Part shown: positions 1 to 9,349 of the stretch, one piece after another | How positions within the stretch are numbered: the stretch's first letter is position 1 | Layout of the letters: the number at the start of each line of letters is the position of its first letter | Program-made: the position numbers and the translations under genes | Source: Rhexocercosporidium sp. MPI-PUGE-AT-0058 | Lineage: Eukaryota; Ascomycota; Leotiomycetes; Helotiales | Length of the DNA: 64,000 bases | Direction: 5' to 3' | NCBI GenBank assembly: GCA_020746875.1 | Contig: JAGTJL010000010.1 | Span: 2,108,001 to 2,172,000, forward strand | The notes under the pieces: model-generated | The model's database searches: none | What the model was told of the DNA's origin: nothing | The model's input: the letters and a program-made list of their open reading frames with translations, nothing else

Positions 1-625
1 GTTGTTGAAGCCGTTAAGGATATTGCCTTTGCGGCTCTTGTCCAGCTCAGCCTTGGCGGTATAACCCAGGACACTGACGATGAAGACGATAGTAGGATGA
101 ATTCCGTGCTTTTTCGCCACCGCGCTCAGCTTTGGCATCAGGAGAATAGCTAGTTGCAAAGTATTGACCACATTTATCGTCATGCTGCTCTCCATGCCCT
201 CGACATCCGCCCACTGGTCTATCATGACGCCGGCGTTGCACACAAAACCATCGATTCGGTCGAAATCCGTCGAGACTTTCTGAACGAAGCTCTTGATAGA
301 CGGTGAGGATGCCATATCAAGGTGCATGATCTGCCAGGAGAATTAGCTCAAGCATCCCTCTCCAGACTTCGACATTACTTACCTCTACAACTCCGGTACG
401 TTTTGTCGTCTTCTCGATGTCATTCTTGGCTGTCTCTCCTGCAACCAGGTTTCGTACTGCCAGCACAACGCGCGCGGCTTGGAATTCGACAAGATGCCGC
501 GCCGTCTCTAGTCCCAGACCGCTGTTGCTGCCTGTGATGATGTAGGTCTTTCCAACGCATGTCTCGTTGTTTGCGACGATAGGCAGCGTTCTGTACTGCT
601 CCGCGGTCAGTCGTAGCATCACCAT
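1..625 (-). CDS. Short-chain dehydrogenase/reductase, 3' part beyond the window
   Basis: This is an NAD(P)-dependent SDR of the fungal retinol-dehydrogenase-like type, probably a cytosolic oxidoreductase of the adjoining metabolite cluster. Exon 1 is 625-383 and exon 2 is 330 to the window edge. The 52-nt intron 331-382 has a gtaagt donor and a cag acceptor and joins in frame. About 191 residues are visible. The Rossmann glycine motif TGSNSGLG lies at residues 31-38. Exon 2 gives a D-M-A-S segment typical of the adenine pocket, then VCNAGVM (the NNAG variant) and a beta-strand ending IVFIVSVLGY where the catalytic Ser is expected. The catalytic YxxxK and the C-terminus lie left of base 1, so it cannot be judged intact. 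The start ATG at 625 has a good context and the usual short leader before the first beta-strand. The substrate is unknown. Confidence 0.88.
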
Positions 626-1330
626 CTTGCCGGTTGTTGATGAGAACGAAGTCGAAGTTGACGAGGAAAGAATACCGGATTTTTTGGTTTATCTGTGTTA
701 GAGTGGAAGGAAAGGGTAGATTATTTGTTCCATAGGATGTCTCCGCTAACGGAATGTCATTTGATTTCTTTGTTACATCTTCACTGAGGAAGGTCCTATG
801 CGGCGTTCTCAAAACGTGCTAGGGTAGAAGATACCCGCTGTACCACCCTACCTGCTCTCCCTCGGTAACCAATCCTATATTGTAGTCCCTTTTAGGAACC
901 CCCAAGCGATCTGTCGCTTGCTTGACCAATCCGATATTATTGGCTGCTTTAGGAATAGCTTCTTGGCGCCGCTCGTGCAACCTCAACGGGCCCCAGTATG
1001 ACATCGGCATAACATGAAATACCGAAGCCAATCGAACCCAAAACGCCGACCCAGCACTACCACGGGAACTGCTTATGCATGTTCGATCTGTACATTATGA
1101 TTGGACAAGATACGAGACGAGAACTGGAGACAGAAACAGAGAGAGAGCGCGTCTTGGAAAGTCTTTGATTGTGGGAATATCCTGCCCTGCCCACTGGCAG
1201 AGGAGCGAGCTCTGAGGGGCCAAAGTTCTGATCTGAAGTTGTGAATCTCAGCTAGTGCTGATACTAATATCTAGATTACAGGCAAAATTCCTCGTTAGGA
1301 GACTCATGACCATGTCATGTGCTCGCTGAA
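626..1330. other. Intergenic region between tandem SDR genes
   Basis: This 705-bp stretch has ordinary base composition and lies between the end of the downstream-facing SDR (stop at 1331) and the start of the next minus-strand SDR (625). It must hold the promoter of the 625-start gene and the terminator of the 2358-start gene. Small open frames here (for example 819-1031 minus) have no recognisable domain. I see no clear TATA or CCAAT box. Confidence 0.5.
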
Positions 1331-2358
1331 TCAGTAACTGCTTCGGGGGACACGTCCTCGAATTCTCTGATCTGCCTGCTTGGTATCGCGGACCAGCGTT
1401 TTGAAAGAGAGGTCGTTCTTCAAAAGATCGTCGCGGATTATCTCACTTTTACGAGCCAGCAACTCGCGCATGCTCCAAGCAGAGCTGATCTGCCTCCCAA
1501 ACAGCCATTCGCGCCGCGTGCTCGTGAGGGAGACCAGGAGATCGCCAGCATGCTCAACTTGCTCGTCACCAAAAGCCACTATAAATTCGGCTCAGTTCCA
1601 GCTTGCATCGAGCAGGTCAAGATTGGTGGGTTGTTCAACGTACCTTCGTCATTCGCAAACCTCGAATTCTCATACATCGTCTTCGGCCCTGCACACATGG
1701 AGTAGGCCAACAGGCCTTCTTTTCCGCAGGTAAGCACGAGGTCCTCGGATAATGATTCAATAGACTGTCTGGACAGCTGATATCTGCGAGCTCCTAGTGT
1801 TGCCACGGGTAGACCAATGGAAGTCACATTGACCACGGTCTTATCTGTCCCTTGAAGGAGTAAAGGGATTAGCGCTCGAGCGACCGAGTAGGTGCCTTTG
1901 ATATGGGATTCCCAAGTAAGTCTCCAACGTTCTATGCCTTTGGCAGCGAGAGATGGGGACTGGATCTCAGCCTCCGTTAAATTTCCTGGATTATTGATGA
2001 GAATGTCAATGTGTCCCCAGTGGGCGGTCATCTCCCTGAGCCCAGCCTCGATGCTCTGAACATTGCGAACGTCGATGCTCAGAATGACGATCTCTGGAAC
2101 TGGCTTTCCGGCATCGACAGCGGCCTTTAGAGCGCTGGTGCGCGTGATGGTAGCATCGATATAATCCGCAAGGGCAATTCGATCCGCTCCCGCAGTGGCA
2201 AACAGGATAGCACTGGCCTGTCCAATACCAGCGGCGGCACCTGTGATGAAAACAGTCTTGCCCGAGCAAGACCCTTGGTCTGTCGTTAAGGAAATGTTGG
2301 CAAAGCTGTCCTGACATGCCATCGGGCCGGAATCGAATTTCGAAGTTGAGGAAGCCAT
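1331..2358 (-). CDS. Short-chain dehydrogenase with atypical active site (YxxxR)
   Basis: An SDR-family oxidoreductase of 320 residues after splicing. Exon 1 is 2358-1644 and exon 2 is 1578-1331. The 65-nt intron 1579-1643 (gtacgt...tatag) splits a Val codon and restores the family C-terminus, including TSTRREWLFGR, which closely follows the usual fungal SDR ending. The cofactor motif TGAAAGIG is at 39-46. The structural NNAG motif reads NNPG (122-125), a putative catalytic Ser is near 180, and the active-site pair is Y193 with R197 instead of Lys (YQLSR; codon AGA). Reduced or altered catalysis is therefore possible. It is divergent from the FAD oxidase at 2849 and shares a 490-bp promoter region with it, which suggests co-regulation. 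The substrate cannot be told from sequence. Confidence 0.88.
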
Positions 2359-2848
2359 GATTGAGAATGTAGACTATGGGCTCAATTCTAATTACCGCTA
2401 ACCTTTTTATGTGTGGCGCACAATTTTGGTTTATTTTGCAGAGAATTGAATAGGGGGCAAGTGGTTTACCCTCTGGTTGAAAGACACCACTATGCCTTCA
2501 TAGTCAGGAGAGCTGAAAGCTTCGCGGACCCGAGTCACTCTACTTCTTGCGCGTATCGACCTGGGAGCTTTAGCGTGTCAGAACTTTTGTCTATTTCTGG
2601 CTAGTAATTGTGGGAACGCCGCAATAGAGATTGGGGTCTTATGTCTTATCTTGAAGGATTCAGGGGGCCGCTTACTTGTTCGTCGCCACGCCAGCCGTCT
2701 TTTGCCTAAAAATATGAAATAGGGCGGCGGTCTTAGCATACAAAAGAAGGCCAGCATGCTTCCTTTACAGACTCATACGGATCGATTGCTTCCTTGTCAT
2801 CAATCGTTTTTGTGACTTTCTTCAAGTTCAACTGTCAAACCATAGACA
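2359..2848. promoter_or_regulatory. Shared divergent promoter, SDR / FAD oxidase
   Basis: A 490-bp intergenic region lies between two divergently transcribed cluster genes. On the SDR side a TATA-like acataaaaagg (minus strand, about 2402-2412) lies about 45-55 bp before its ATG. On the oxidase side a pyrimidine-rich stretch (about 2805-2830) precedes the ATG at 2849, as is common at fungal transcription starts. No specific operator is identifiable. An apparent frame at 2413-2604 shows no family features. Confidence 0.45.
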
Positions 2849-4594
2849 ATGACTCGGCTCGCACTTCTTCAAGCCTTTCCGGCTCTTTTTGCTATCATTC
2901 AGATAGCCTCGGGCAAGCCATTTACCTATGAGGAGTTAAAAGCGCGATCAAACCCGGTGTGGCCAGCAGCCGTATCTGGTGAGGTGCATGATTCAAGTTG
3001 GGCCAATTTCTCAGAAACAACCATTCGGTGGTCTTCATTTGAAGCTCCGACATTCAACAGCGTCTTTCTCCCAAAAAAGGAGCGAGATCTTTCACTTGGT
3101 GTGAGTGCACTGTTCTTGGTCCCCCGGCTTTCATCTGCAGCGTTCGACAGGACTAATTGCAAGTGGCATATAGCTGAAATATCTATCCTCAAATAAATTT
3201 CCTTTCTTGGCCAAGAATGGAGGTCATGGATACTCTACAACACTCCACTCGATCCAAAACGCCACCCAGATCAATTTGAAGAACTTCAACCATGTGGATG
3301 TGAAACGTGATGGGACGGTTGTTGTTGGAACTGGCGCCCTCTTCCAGGATCTGGTCGATGCTGTTGGTGGTGCGGGCAGAGAGCTAAGTTAGTCATCCAG
3401 ATCAGAAGCACTTGTACTCATTCTAACATCTATACAGCTGTAGGATCATGCGGTTGCGTGGTCAGTCCGCCCCCGTCTCTATCAAAGCTGTAGCAATTTC
3501 TAACTTTTCGCGTTACAGGGTGCAACCGGTGCCATGCTGGGCGGTGGTCTTGGGCGCCTTCAGGGCCTCCACGGTTTGACGAGCGACGCTGTTCGGAAAG
3601 TCCGACTTGCCCTTTGGAATGGCGACATTGTTGATGCTTCCAAAACCGTTAACCCGGATCTCTTTTATGGGGTCAGGGGTTCGGGTCAGAACTACGGCAT
3701 CATTATTGAGACCACGTACGAGACATATCCTGCGACGAATGGTGGTAAATACTACAACGCAGACATGGTTTTCAACAAGTCAGCCGCGGAGGGGATCATG
3801 AACGTCATCAATAATTTCACTGCTCCGGCTTTGGACCCCAAAGCGAGCTTTATTACGTTTTTCGCGTTGAATAGTACCACGTCCGAGGTTGGTCAAAGAG
3901 TACACTCTCCATTCGTTCGTCACTGACTCGGCAATTCAAGCTTGTACTTATAGTCAACCTCGTCTATGCTGGCACAGCTCAGCAAGGGAAGAAGTTCAGT
4001 GCCCCGTTTGCGAATTTGTACGAGACTATCACGGAGAGCGAGCTTACCTGGCAAGAGCTCCCTACGAAATCGGTCTTCGGCCTCATCACCGTGGCCTGCA
4101 CTGATGGCCCCCGGTACAATCTCTACAGTTCGATCACAAAGACTCTAGATCCCGCCACTCTTGTGAAATTCGCTAACGACTTCGAAAAATTCTTGCTGTC
4201 CAACCCCTTGGTCGCCGGATCTGCCCTCATGATCGAGACATTCGCTGTCCAAGCTGTCGAGGCCCTGCCAGAAGATTATTCCGCCTTCCCCCACCGCAAA
4301 GCTTTCCGAAACCACGTCGAGGCTATCGGAGCCTACCAAGATGACTCAGTAGCAGATGCCGTCAATAACTTCTTCCTCGAGTGGCGCAACCGATTCTCGA
4401 GCCCCGCCGTATCAGGTTACGACCAGATGCACATCTACCAGAACTATGGGCACGGCGACGAACCGTTGTCAGCCATCTATGGATATCCCGAATGGCGCCA
4501 CAAGTATCTGACAGCTCTGAAGAACAAGTATGACCCTCACGGTCTGTTCAACGGCTATCACGCCGTGCCTTCCCGCTTGGCGGATTGGTCGTAG
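2849..4594 (+). CDS. Secreted FAD-linked oxidase, berberine bridge enzyme type
   Basis: A flavoprotein oxidase (FAD_binding_4 plus BBE C-terminal domain) of about 503 residues, normal length for the family. Such enzymes carry out oxidative cyclisation or dehydrogenation in fungal alkaloid and polyketide pathways. Exons: 2849-3100, 3174-3387, 3438-3460, 3519-3887, 3941-4594. All junctions keep frame, and exon 3 is only 23 nt. The first 22 residues are a hydrophobic signal peptide. Likely covalent FAD anchors are His102 in NGGHGYS and Cys160 in VGSCGCVGATGA, as in bicovalent BBE enzymes. The C-terminus has the BBE signature NYGHGDE...YPEWRHKYL...KYDPHGLF. The last intron could instead use a donor at 3892 and acceptor at 3953 (giving SEVVNLV); I prefer 3888-3940 because it gives LVLIVNLVYAG and a CTGAC branch site. 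It probably oxidises the prenylated product of the neighbouring DMATS enzyme (inference). Confidence 0.9.
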
Positions 4595-5062
4595 ATGCAA
4601 TGCACAGCAAGAACATAGATGAGGGATGGGGAGGCAAATGAAATTGTCATGTAATATCTAATTCTGTGTTCGATGGCCGCCCTGAGCAAAATAGAAGATC
4701 CGACCCTCACGCCCACACTCGCTTGTTTTGAAAATATATCTTAACCTTAGTAGCTTAAATCCATCATATTTTAAGCACCTGAAACCGGTAGTTCAACGCT
4801 GTTGACGGGTATTTTGCATTTCCAAAAGCAAGTGATAATCTCTCGGAAATCCCGACCCCGTGGACCCGAGTTAAACTTAAAATAAACCGTGTTCCAATTG
4901 GGTGGCTCGGTTGACCCGAGCAACTGGTACCATTAGCAACTGGTCCCGTTCGTTCAAATGAACCTATGAGTCCCAGGTTCCAACACCGCAGCACTTCACA
5001 GACTCACTCACTCATAACTCACTGAACCGCTGAGGCCAGCCATTACTGAGCCGTCCGTCATC
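4595..5062. other. Intergenic region: oxidase terminator / P450 promoter
   Basis: A 468-bp region between two co-directional genes. It must contain the oxidase 3' UTR and the P450 promoter. I see no coding frame with family features and no canonical TATA box. A short TCAC-rich repeat (5001-5023) lies just upstream of the P450 start. Confidence 0.4.
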
Positions 5063-7014
5063 ATGGATTCATCAGGACTCTCGCGGGATTCTTGCGGTCA
5101 CGCTGCTCGCATGGCTTCCACTCTGGCGCTGATCGCCTTCTCCGTGGTGGTTTTGAACACGCTATTTTCGTACCTGCGCTTGAGACATATCCCAGGGCCA
5201 TATTTCGCAGCTCTCACCAATCTCGTCCGCCGGCAGTGGGTCGTCACGGGGAATGCCCATGATATACATACCGGCCTGCACCGCCGATATGGCACCGTGG
5301 TGCGGTCCGGTCCCAATGCCGTCATGGTTTCCCAGCCGAAGGCAATCGAGAAGATTTATGGTTTCAAGCAGAGGTTGGAGAAGGTACGCATGTCTGTGTT
5401 GTTGTTGTTGTTGTTGTTGTTGTGTTTGCATCGCTACGGAACGCCCGAGAATCTGACGTTTGAATCACAGTCCGAGTTCTACGACGCCATCATGCCCAGA
5501 ATTAAGGGGGGCAAACTGCCAGATGTTTTTGCTACTCGAGACGAGAGTATTCACCGGCAAATGAGACGCCCTATTGCTAATTTATTCTCGATCACTAACC
5601 TGCTCACGATGGAGCCACTCATGACTTCTACCTTGCGATTCTTCTTTGCTCGCCTGGATGAGCAGTTTGCTAACCAGGACGTTGAGCTGGACCTCTTCAA
5701 GTGGATCCAATTCTTCATGTTCGACGTCCTTGGAGAGGTTACATTCTCCCAGAAGCTGGGATTTCTTGAGAAGGGGCAGGACGTGGAGGACATCATCCAG
5801 AATATCTGGTTGTATTTCAAGGCAATAGCGCCGGTGCGTCTATCCCCTAAAGTTATCCTCCCTCTGGAATAATGGCTGATTATGTGACGTACCAACCCCA
5901 GACCACGCAAATGCCCTGGCTAGATTACTTATGGAGAGACAACCCTCTCGTTCCTGCTTCGTCCCATCGGAACCCATTAGCTGAGTTCAGCATTGCCCGG
6001 ATCACGGAGCGTATGAGTCTAGAGAGCAATGAGACGCGAAAGATCAGCCAAAAAGACTTCCTCTCATGCTTCATAAAAGAGAAGGCAAAGGATCCTTCCC
6101 TCCCTGCTCTGTAAGTGCCTGGTTCCATATAGCTGGCCTGGCTAATACATAACTTCTTCATAGATTCGTTCCTACCTGGGTCAACTCCAACATCGTGGCA
6201 GGCGCAGATACGACCAGTATTCTGGCTGGTGCCACCATCTATCATCTTCTCAAGAACCCTTCCAGTCTCGCAAAACTCAGACAAGAGATCGACAGCGCCG
6301 CAGCTGAAGGTCGCCTCTCCAAATACGTGACATGGGCAGAGTCTCAGACTTTGCCATACCTCGAGGCCTGTGTGAATGAAGCCACGAGGATGCACCCTCC
6401 CTTCGCTCTTCCCTTTGAGCGCGTGGCACCCGAGAACGGGCTGGAGATCGACGGGTACTTCATCCCTGCAGGCACGAGAATTGGAATTGTAAGGAGAATG
6501 CTCACCGCCTATTTGCTCATATGGATACCCAAGATTTCATCTCGCTAACAGTGTTGGTGAATTTTTAGAGCCCGTGGGCGATTCAGCGGGACTCGTCATT
6601 GTACGGGGATGACCCTGACTCCTGGAGGCCTGAGCGATGGCTGTGCGATAAAGAGAAGAGGAAAGCCATGTTTGATGCACTTCTCACGGTACGTCTACCA
6701 ATGGTTTCCCACCGCTTCTCTGTTTTTGAGTCTGGAGAGACTTACTTGTCCATAAACATAGTTCGGCGCCGGACACCGAGCCTGTGCAGGAAAGAACCTT
6801 GCGTACTTTGAAATATACAAACTCGTCTCATCGCTCCTGCAACGGTACAATGTGAGTGGGCTTTACAGTGGTACATCTAAACCAGCTCATCTAATAATTC
6901 CACTAGATCGAACTCTCGAATCCGGCGGAGGATTGGATTATTGAAAATAAATGGCTGTCTAAACCCTCGGGGTTCCGAGTAAAACTGACAATCCGCCAAG
7001 GAGATAAACTTTGA
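5063..7014 (+). CDS. Cytochrome P450 monooxygenase, microsomal, pisatin-demethylase-like
   Basis: A haem-thiolate monooxygenase of 511 residues, full length. Seven exons: 5063-5383, 5471-5833, 5902-6110, 6164-6488, 6569-6688, 6762-6851, 6907-7014. All junctions are GT..AG and frame-consistent. The N-terminus has a membrane anchor (about residues 17-38) followed by the proline hinge RHIPGP. The I-helix oxygen-binding motif AGADTT is at 310-315, the K-helix ExxR is EATR at 370-373, PERW is at 427-430, and the haem loop FGAGHRACAG has ligand Cys454. All catalytic signatures are intact. The segment MPWLDYLWRDNP resembles the pisatin demethylase / benzoate-hydroxylase-like fungal clans, but I cannot assign a CYP family. 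It lies between the FAD oxidase and the prenyltransferase on the same strand and probably hydroxylates a pathway intermediate (inference). Confidence 0.92.
5398..5421 (+). repeat. (GTT)8 microsatellite in P450 intron 1
   Basis: Eight uninterrupted GTT units lie inside the first P450 intron (5384-5470). That intron is 87 nt long (divisible by three) and has no in-frame stop, so a retained intron would insert a Leu-rich stretch rather than truncate the protein. Confidence 0.9.
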
Positions 7015-7624
7015 AGAAAGACATTCATAAGCTAGAGCTTGGATGTGAGCTGTGCGAGTTGCGAAGTCAGGATTCTAGTTTCCTCACTCAATCAAGAAGT
7101 CCAGGCTCCATCCACGTCATTGCATACGCACGTGACAGAAATAAAGACTTCTCGGAAATGGGAATGTAGAAGAAGGGGTTGTATATAGCGAACTCTTGGA
7201 GAAAGTTATGTTTAGATTTGCTACAACTTCCTAGATTTACATGGCTCTTAGAACCCCAGACAGACCTCCTGCTCAGTCTCCGTGAGACCAGAAGAGAAAA
7301 CGTGAAATTTGTTTGCAATTTGAACGGGAACTTGGAATATATGCCGGCCGATTGCCTCATTACGGGTATAAAGCAGTCAATTAGGTATCTCATAAATCTT
7401 GTAGAGCATAAGCAATTTTCTTGACACTTTAATATCTTAGACCAGGAGTTGTAGTTTATGGCCGATAGCTATTATCTGCTAGTTACTCACAAAAACGAGG
7501 CGCGAGAAGGGGATCAATGAATCATACTGATATCGATTTGCACGTAAATGCGGGACATCAGTACTAAGCCGGCATGGCAAGTTGACATGCGAGGGCAGGT
7601 CCTGTAGGAATAGGAGGAGGGGTC
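7015..7624. other. Intergenic region downstream of P450
   Basis: About 610 bp of ordinary composition between the P450 stop and the prenyltransferase core promoter. Short frames on both strands (for example 7088-7393 minus, 7179-7424 plus) overlap each other and show no domain. I see no RNA gene. Confidence 0.4.
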
Positions 7625-7700
7625 GTACTCGGGCCCCCCCAACTCGGGCCCGTCGAATTGAACCAATAGCATTGCACCAATCATGCGGCACTGTTATAAA
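7625..7700 (+). promoter_or_regulatory. Core promoter of the prenyltransferase gene
   Basis: Two direct copies of ACTCGGGCC (7627-7635 and 7642-7650), the second extended to the palindrome CGGGCCCG, are followed by two CCAAT boxes (7663-7667, 7677-7681) and a TATA box TTATAAA at 7694-7700, about 87 bp before the ATG. CCAAT boxes are bound by the HAP/CBC complex in fungi. The CGG-containing repeats are plausible zinc-cluster regulator sites. All roles are inferred from motif and position. Confidence 0.5.
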
Positions 7701-7786
7701 GTCAGGTCATGGAAATTTCACTCTTCATTTGGACTTCACTATACCTGCTAGTTTGTCGAATTCGTCATTACTTTTGTCCCAAAATC

Positions 7787-9215
7787 ATGACATCAGTCGC
7801 AGAAAACGGGGTTGTAGCTCCGCTCCCAACCAAGTCGCTTGTCCTAGGGACATCTCAGGAGAAACCAGGTCTCAAGGTCTGGAATTCACTGGCCAACACT
7901 CTCCTAGCGCCCGCAAATAAAGATGTTGAGTTTTGGTGGGGCATCACTGGGTATCACCTGGCGGTCATGATTGACCAGGCTGGGTATTCTATCGAGAGGC
8001 AGTACGAGGTGCTGCTTTTCCATTATCAGTGGATTGTAAGTATTTTCATCTGTAAAGACTCACCATGCGCGCGAAATTCTGCTGACCAGCTCCAAGGTCC
8101 CTCGATTGGGTCCAGCACCCCATCCAGATGGCAGTCCAGCATTCAAGTCCCTCATCGCGTATGATGGCTCACCCTTAGAGTACTCCTGGAAATGGAACAC
8201 CTCAAAAGGCGAGCCAGACATTCGGTATTCATGGGAAGCAATCGGCCCTAAGGCTGGCACAGCCGCTGATCCGTTGAACCATGATCCATCGCTGGATTAT
8301 ATGGAGAAGGTGACGCGTGCGCTTCCGAATGCCAATTTTTCTTTATATCGCTACTTTCTGGCTCAGTTGTACGACCCAGACAGAACCGTGTACGCGAAGG
8401 AGCTGGAACAGGGTGATCCGCCAGCCACAACTCTCATGCACGCTGTCGAGTACAACAAGAAAAAATCATTCGGACTCAAATCATACTTCTTGCCAAGAAA
8501 GCTGTTTCTCGGAGGAGATCCTGCCACAATGCAGGAGTGGGACGCCGCAATTCGCAAACTCAATCCCGACGGGAAACATCCCGGTCGCGATGCCTTGATC
8601 ACCTTCCTTGCGACTAGCCCGGAGGGAAGATTGATGAAACCTAACGTCATGGGTATGGATAATGTAGAGCCAGATAAATCGCGGCTCAAGATGTACTTCA
8701 CATCTGCCCACACCAGCTTCAAATCTGTTCGGGAAATCATGACCATGGGCGGGATCCGGGATATATCCGAAGAAAGTCTGTTGGACTTACGCTCCATGAT
8801 TCTAACTGTCTTGGGGCTCCCCGAGGATTACCCTGAAGATAAGGAGGTGCCGGTGGGCACAAGCAATAGTGGCGGAGAGTGGGCTGATTTTGCTGCGCTG
8901 TGCGAGGGCTTCATTTACTTTTTCGATATTGCTCCCAAGGATAGCAAGCCGGAAGTCAAATTCTACCTGACAACGCGTAAATACGGTGCCGACGACTTGA
9001 CCATCGCTCAAAATCTCGTCACTTGGATGAAAGCGCGCGGGCGTGGTACCTATACTGATCAGTATCTAGCCATGATGGAGACGCTTTGTTCGCATAGAGG
9101 GTTGGAGAACGGGAAGGGGATGCATGCGTACATCAGTTACCAATGTACCAACGAAGGAGAACCCGACGTGAAGTCATATATCTCTCCTGAACTATACCAC
9201 AAGGCGAGGCGATAG
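7787..9215 (+). CDS. DMATS-type aromatic (indole) prenyltransferase
   Basis: An ABBA-fold dimethylallyl transferase of 455 residues, normal for the family. Exons are 7787-8035 and 8097-9215. The 61-nt intron 8036-8096 (gtaagt...aag) joins HYQWI to VPRLGPAPHPDG, the family spacing. Expected active-site residues are present: Glu111 in PLEYSWKW (binds the aromatic NH); Arg126 in DIRYSWE; Lys211/Tyr213 in LKSYFLP; Arg279/Lys281/Tyr283 in SRLKMYF; a later Lys/Tyr pair in EVKFYLTTRKYG; and a C-terminal YISY. These form the basic-tyrosine shield for the prenyl diphosphate, so the enzyme looks functional. An in-frame ATG at 7709 lies too close to the TATA box, so I chose 7787. The acceptor could be tryptophan, a cyclic dipeptide, an indole terpenoid or another phenolic; sequence alone does not decide. 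Confidence 0.93.
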
Positions 9216-9349
9216 GCAACAATGAAGAATGGATGTTCGAACAATTTTCGGCAATGACACCGGGATGAAATTGTTGACGAGTAGTCATACAATAATTGAT
9301 GATACCACATTTATTGACCCCTAAATTCCTTTCATCGCCCTTGGTCACC

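Noticed and set aside
1319..1733. Two plus-strand open frames of 117-128 codons
   Set aside because: They are the complementary strand of the SDR C-terminal exon and show no domain.
5063..5872. Single open frame reading through P450 intron 1
   Set aside because: It includes a poly-Leu run from (GTT)n flanked by a good GT donor and AG acceptor. Removing 5384-5470 restores P450 family spacing.
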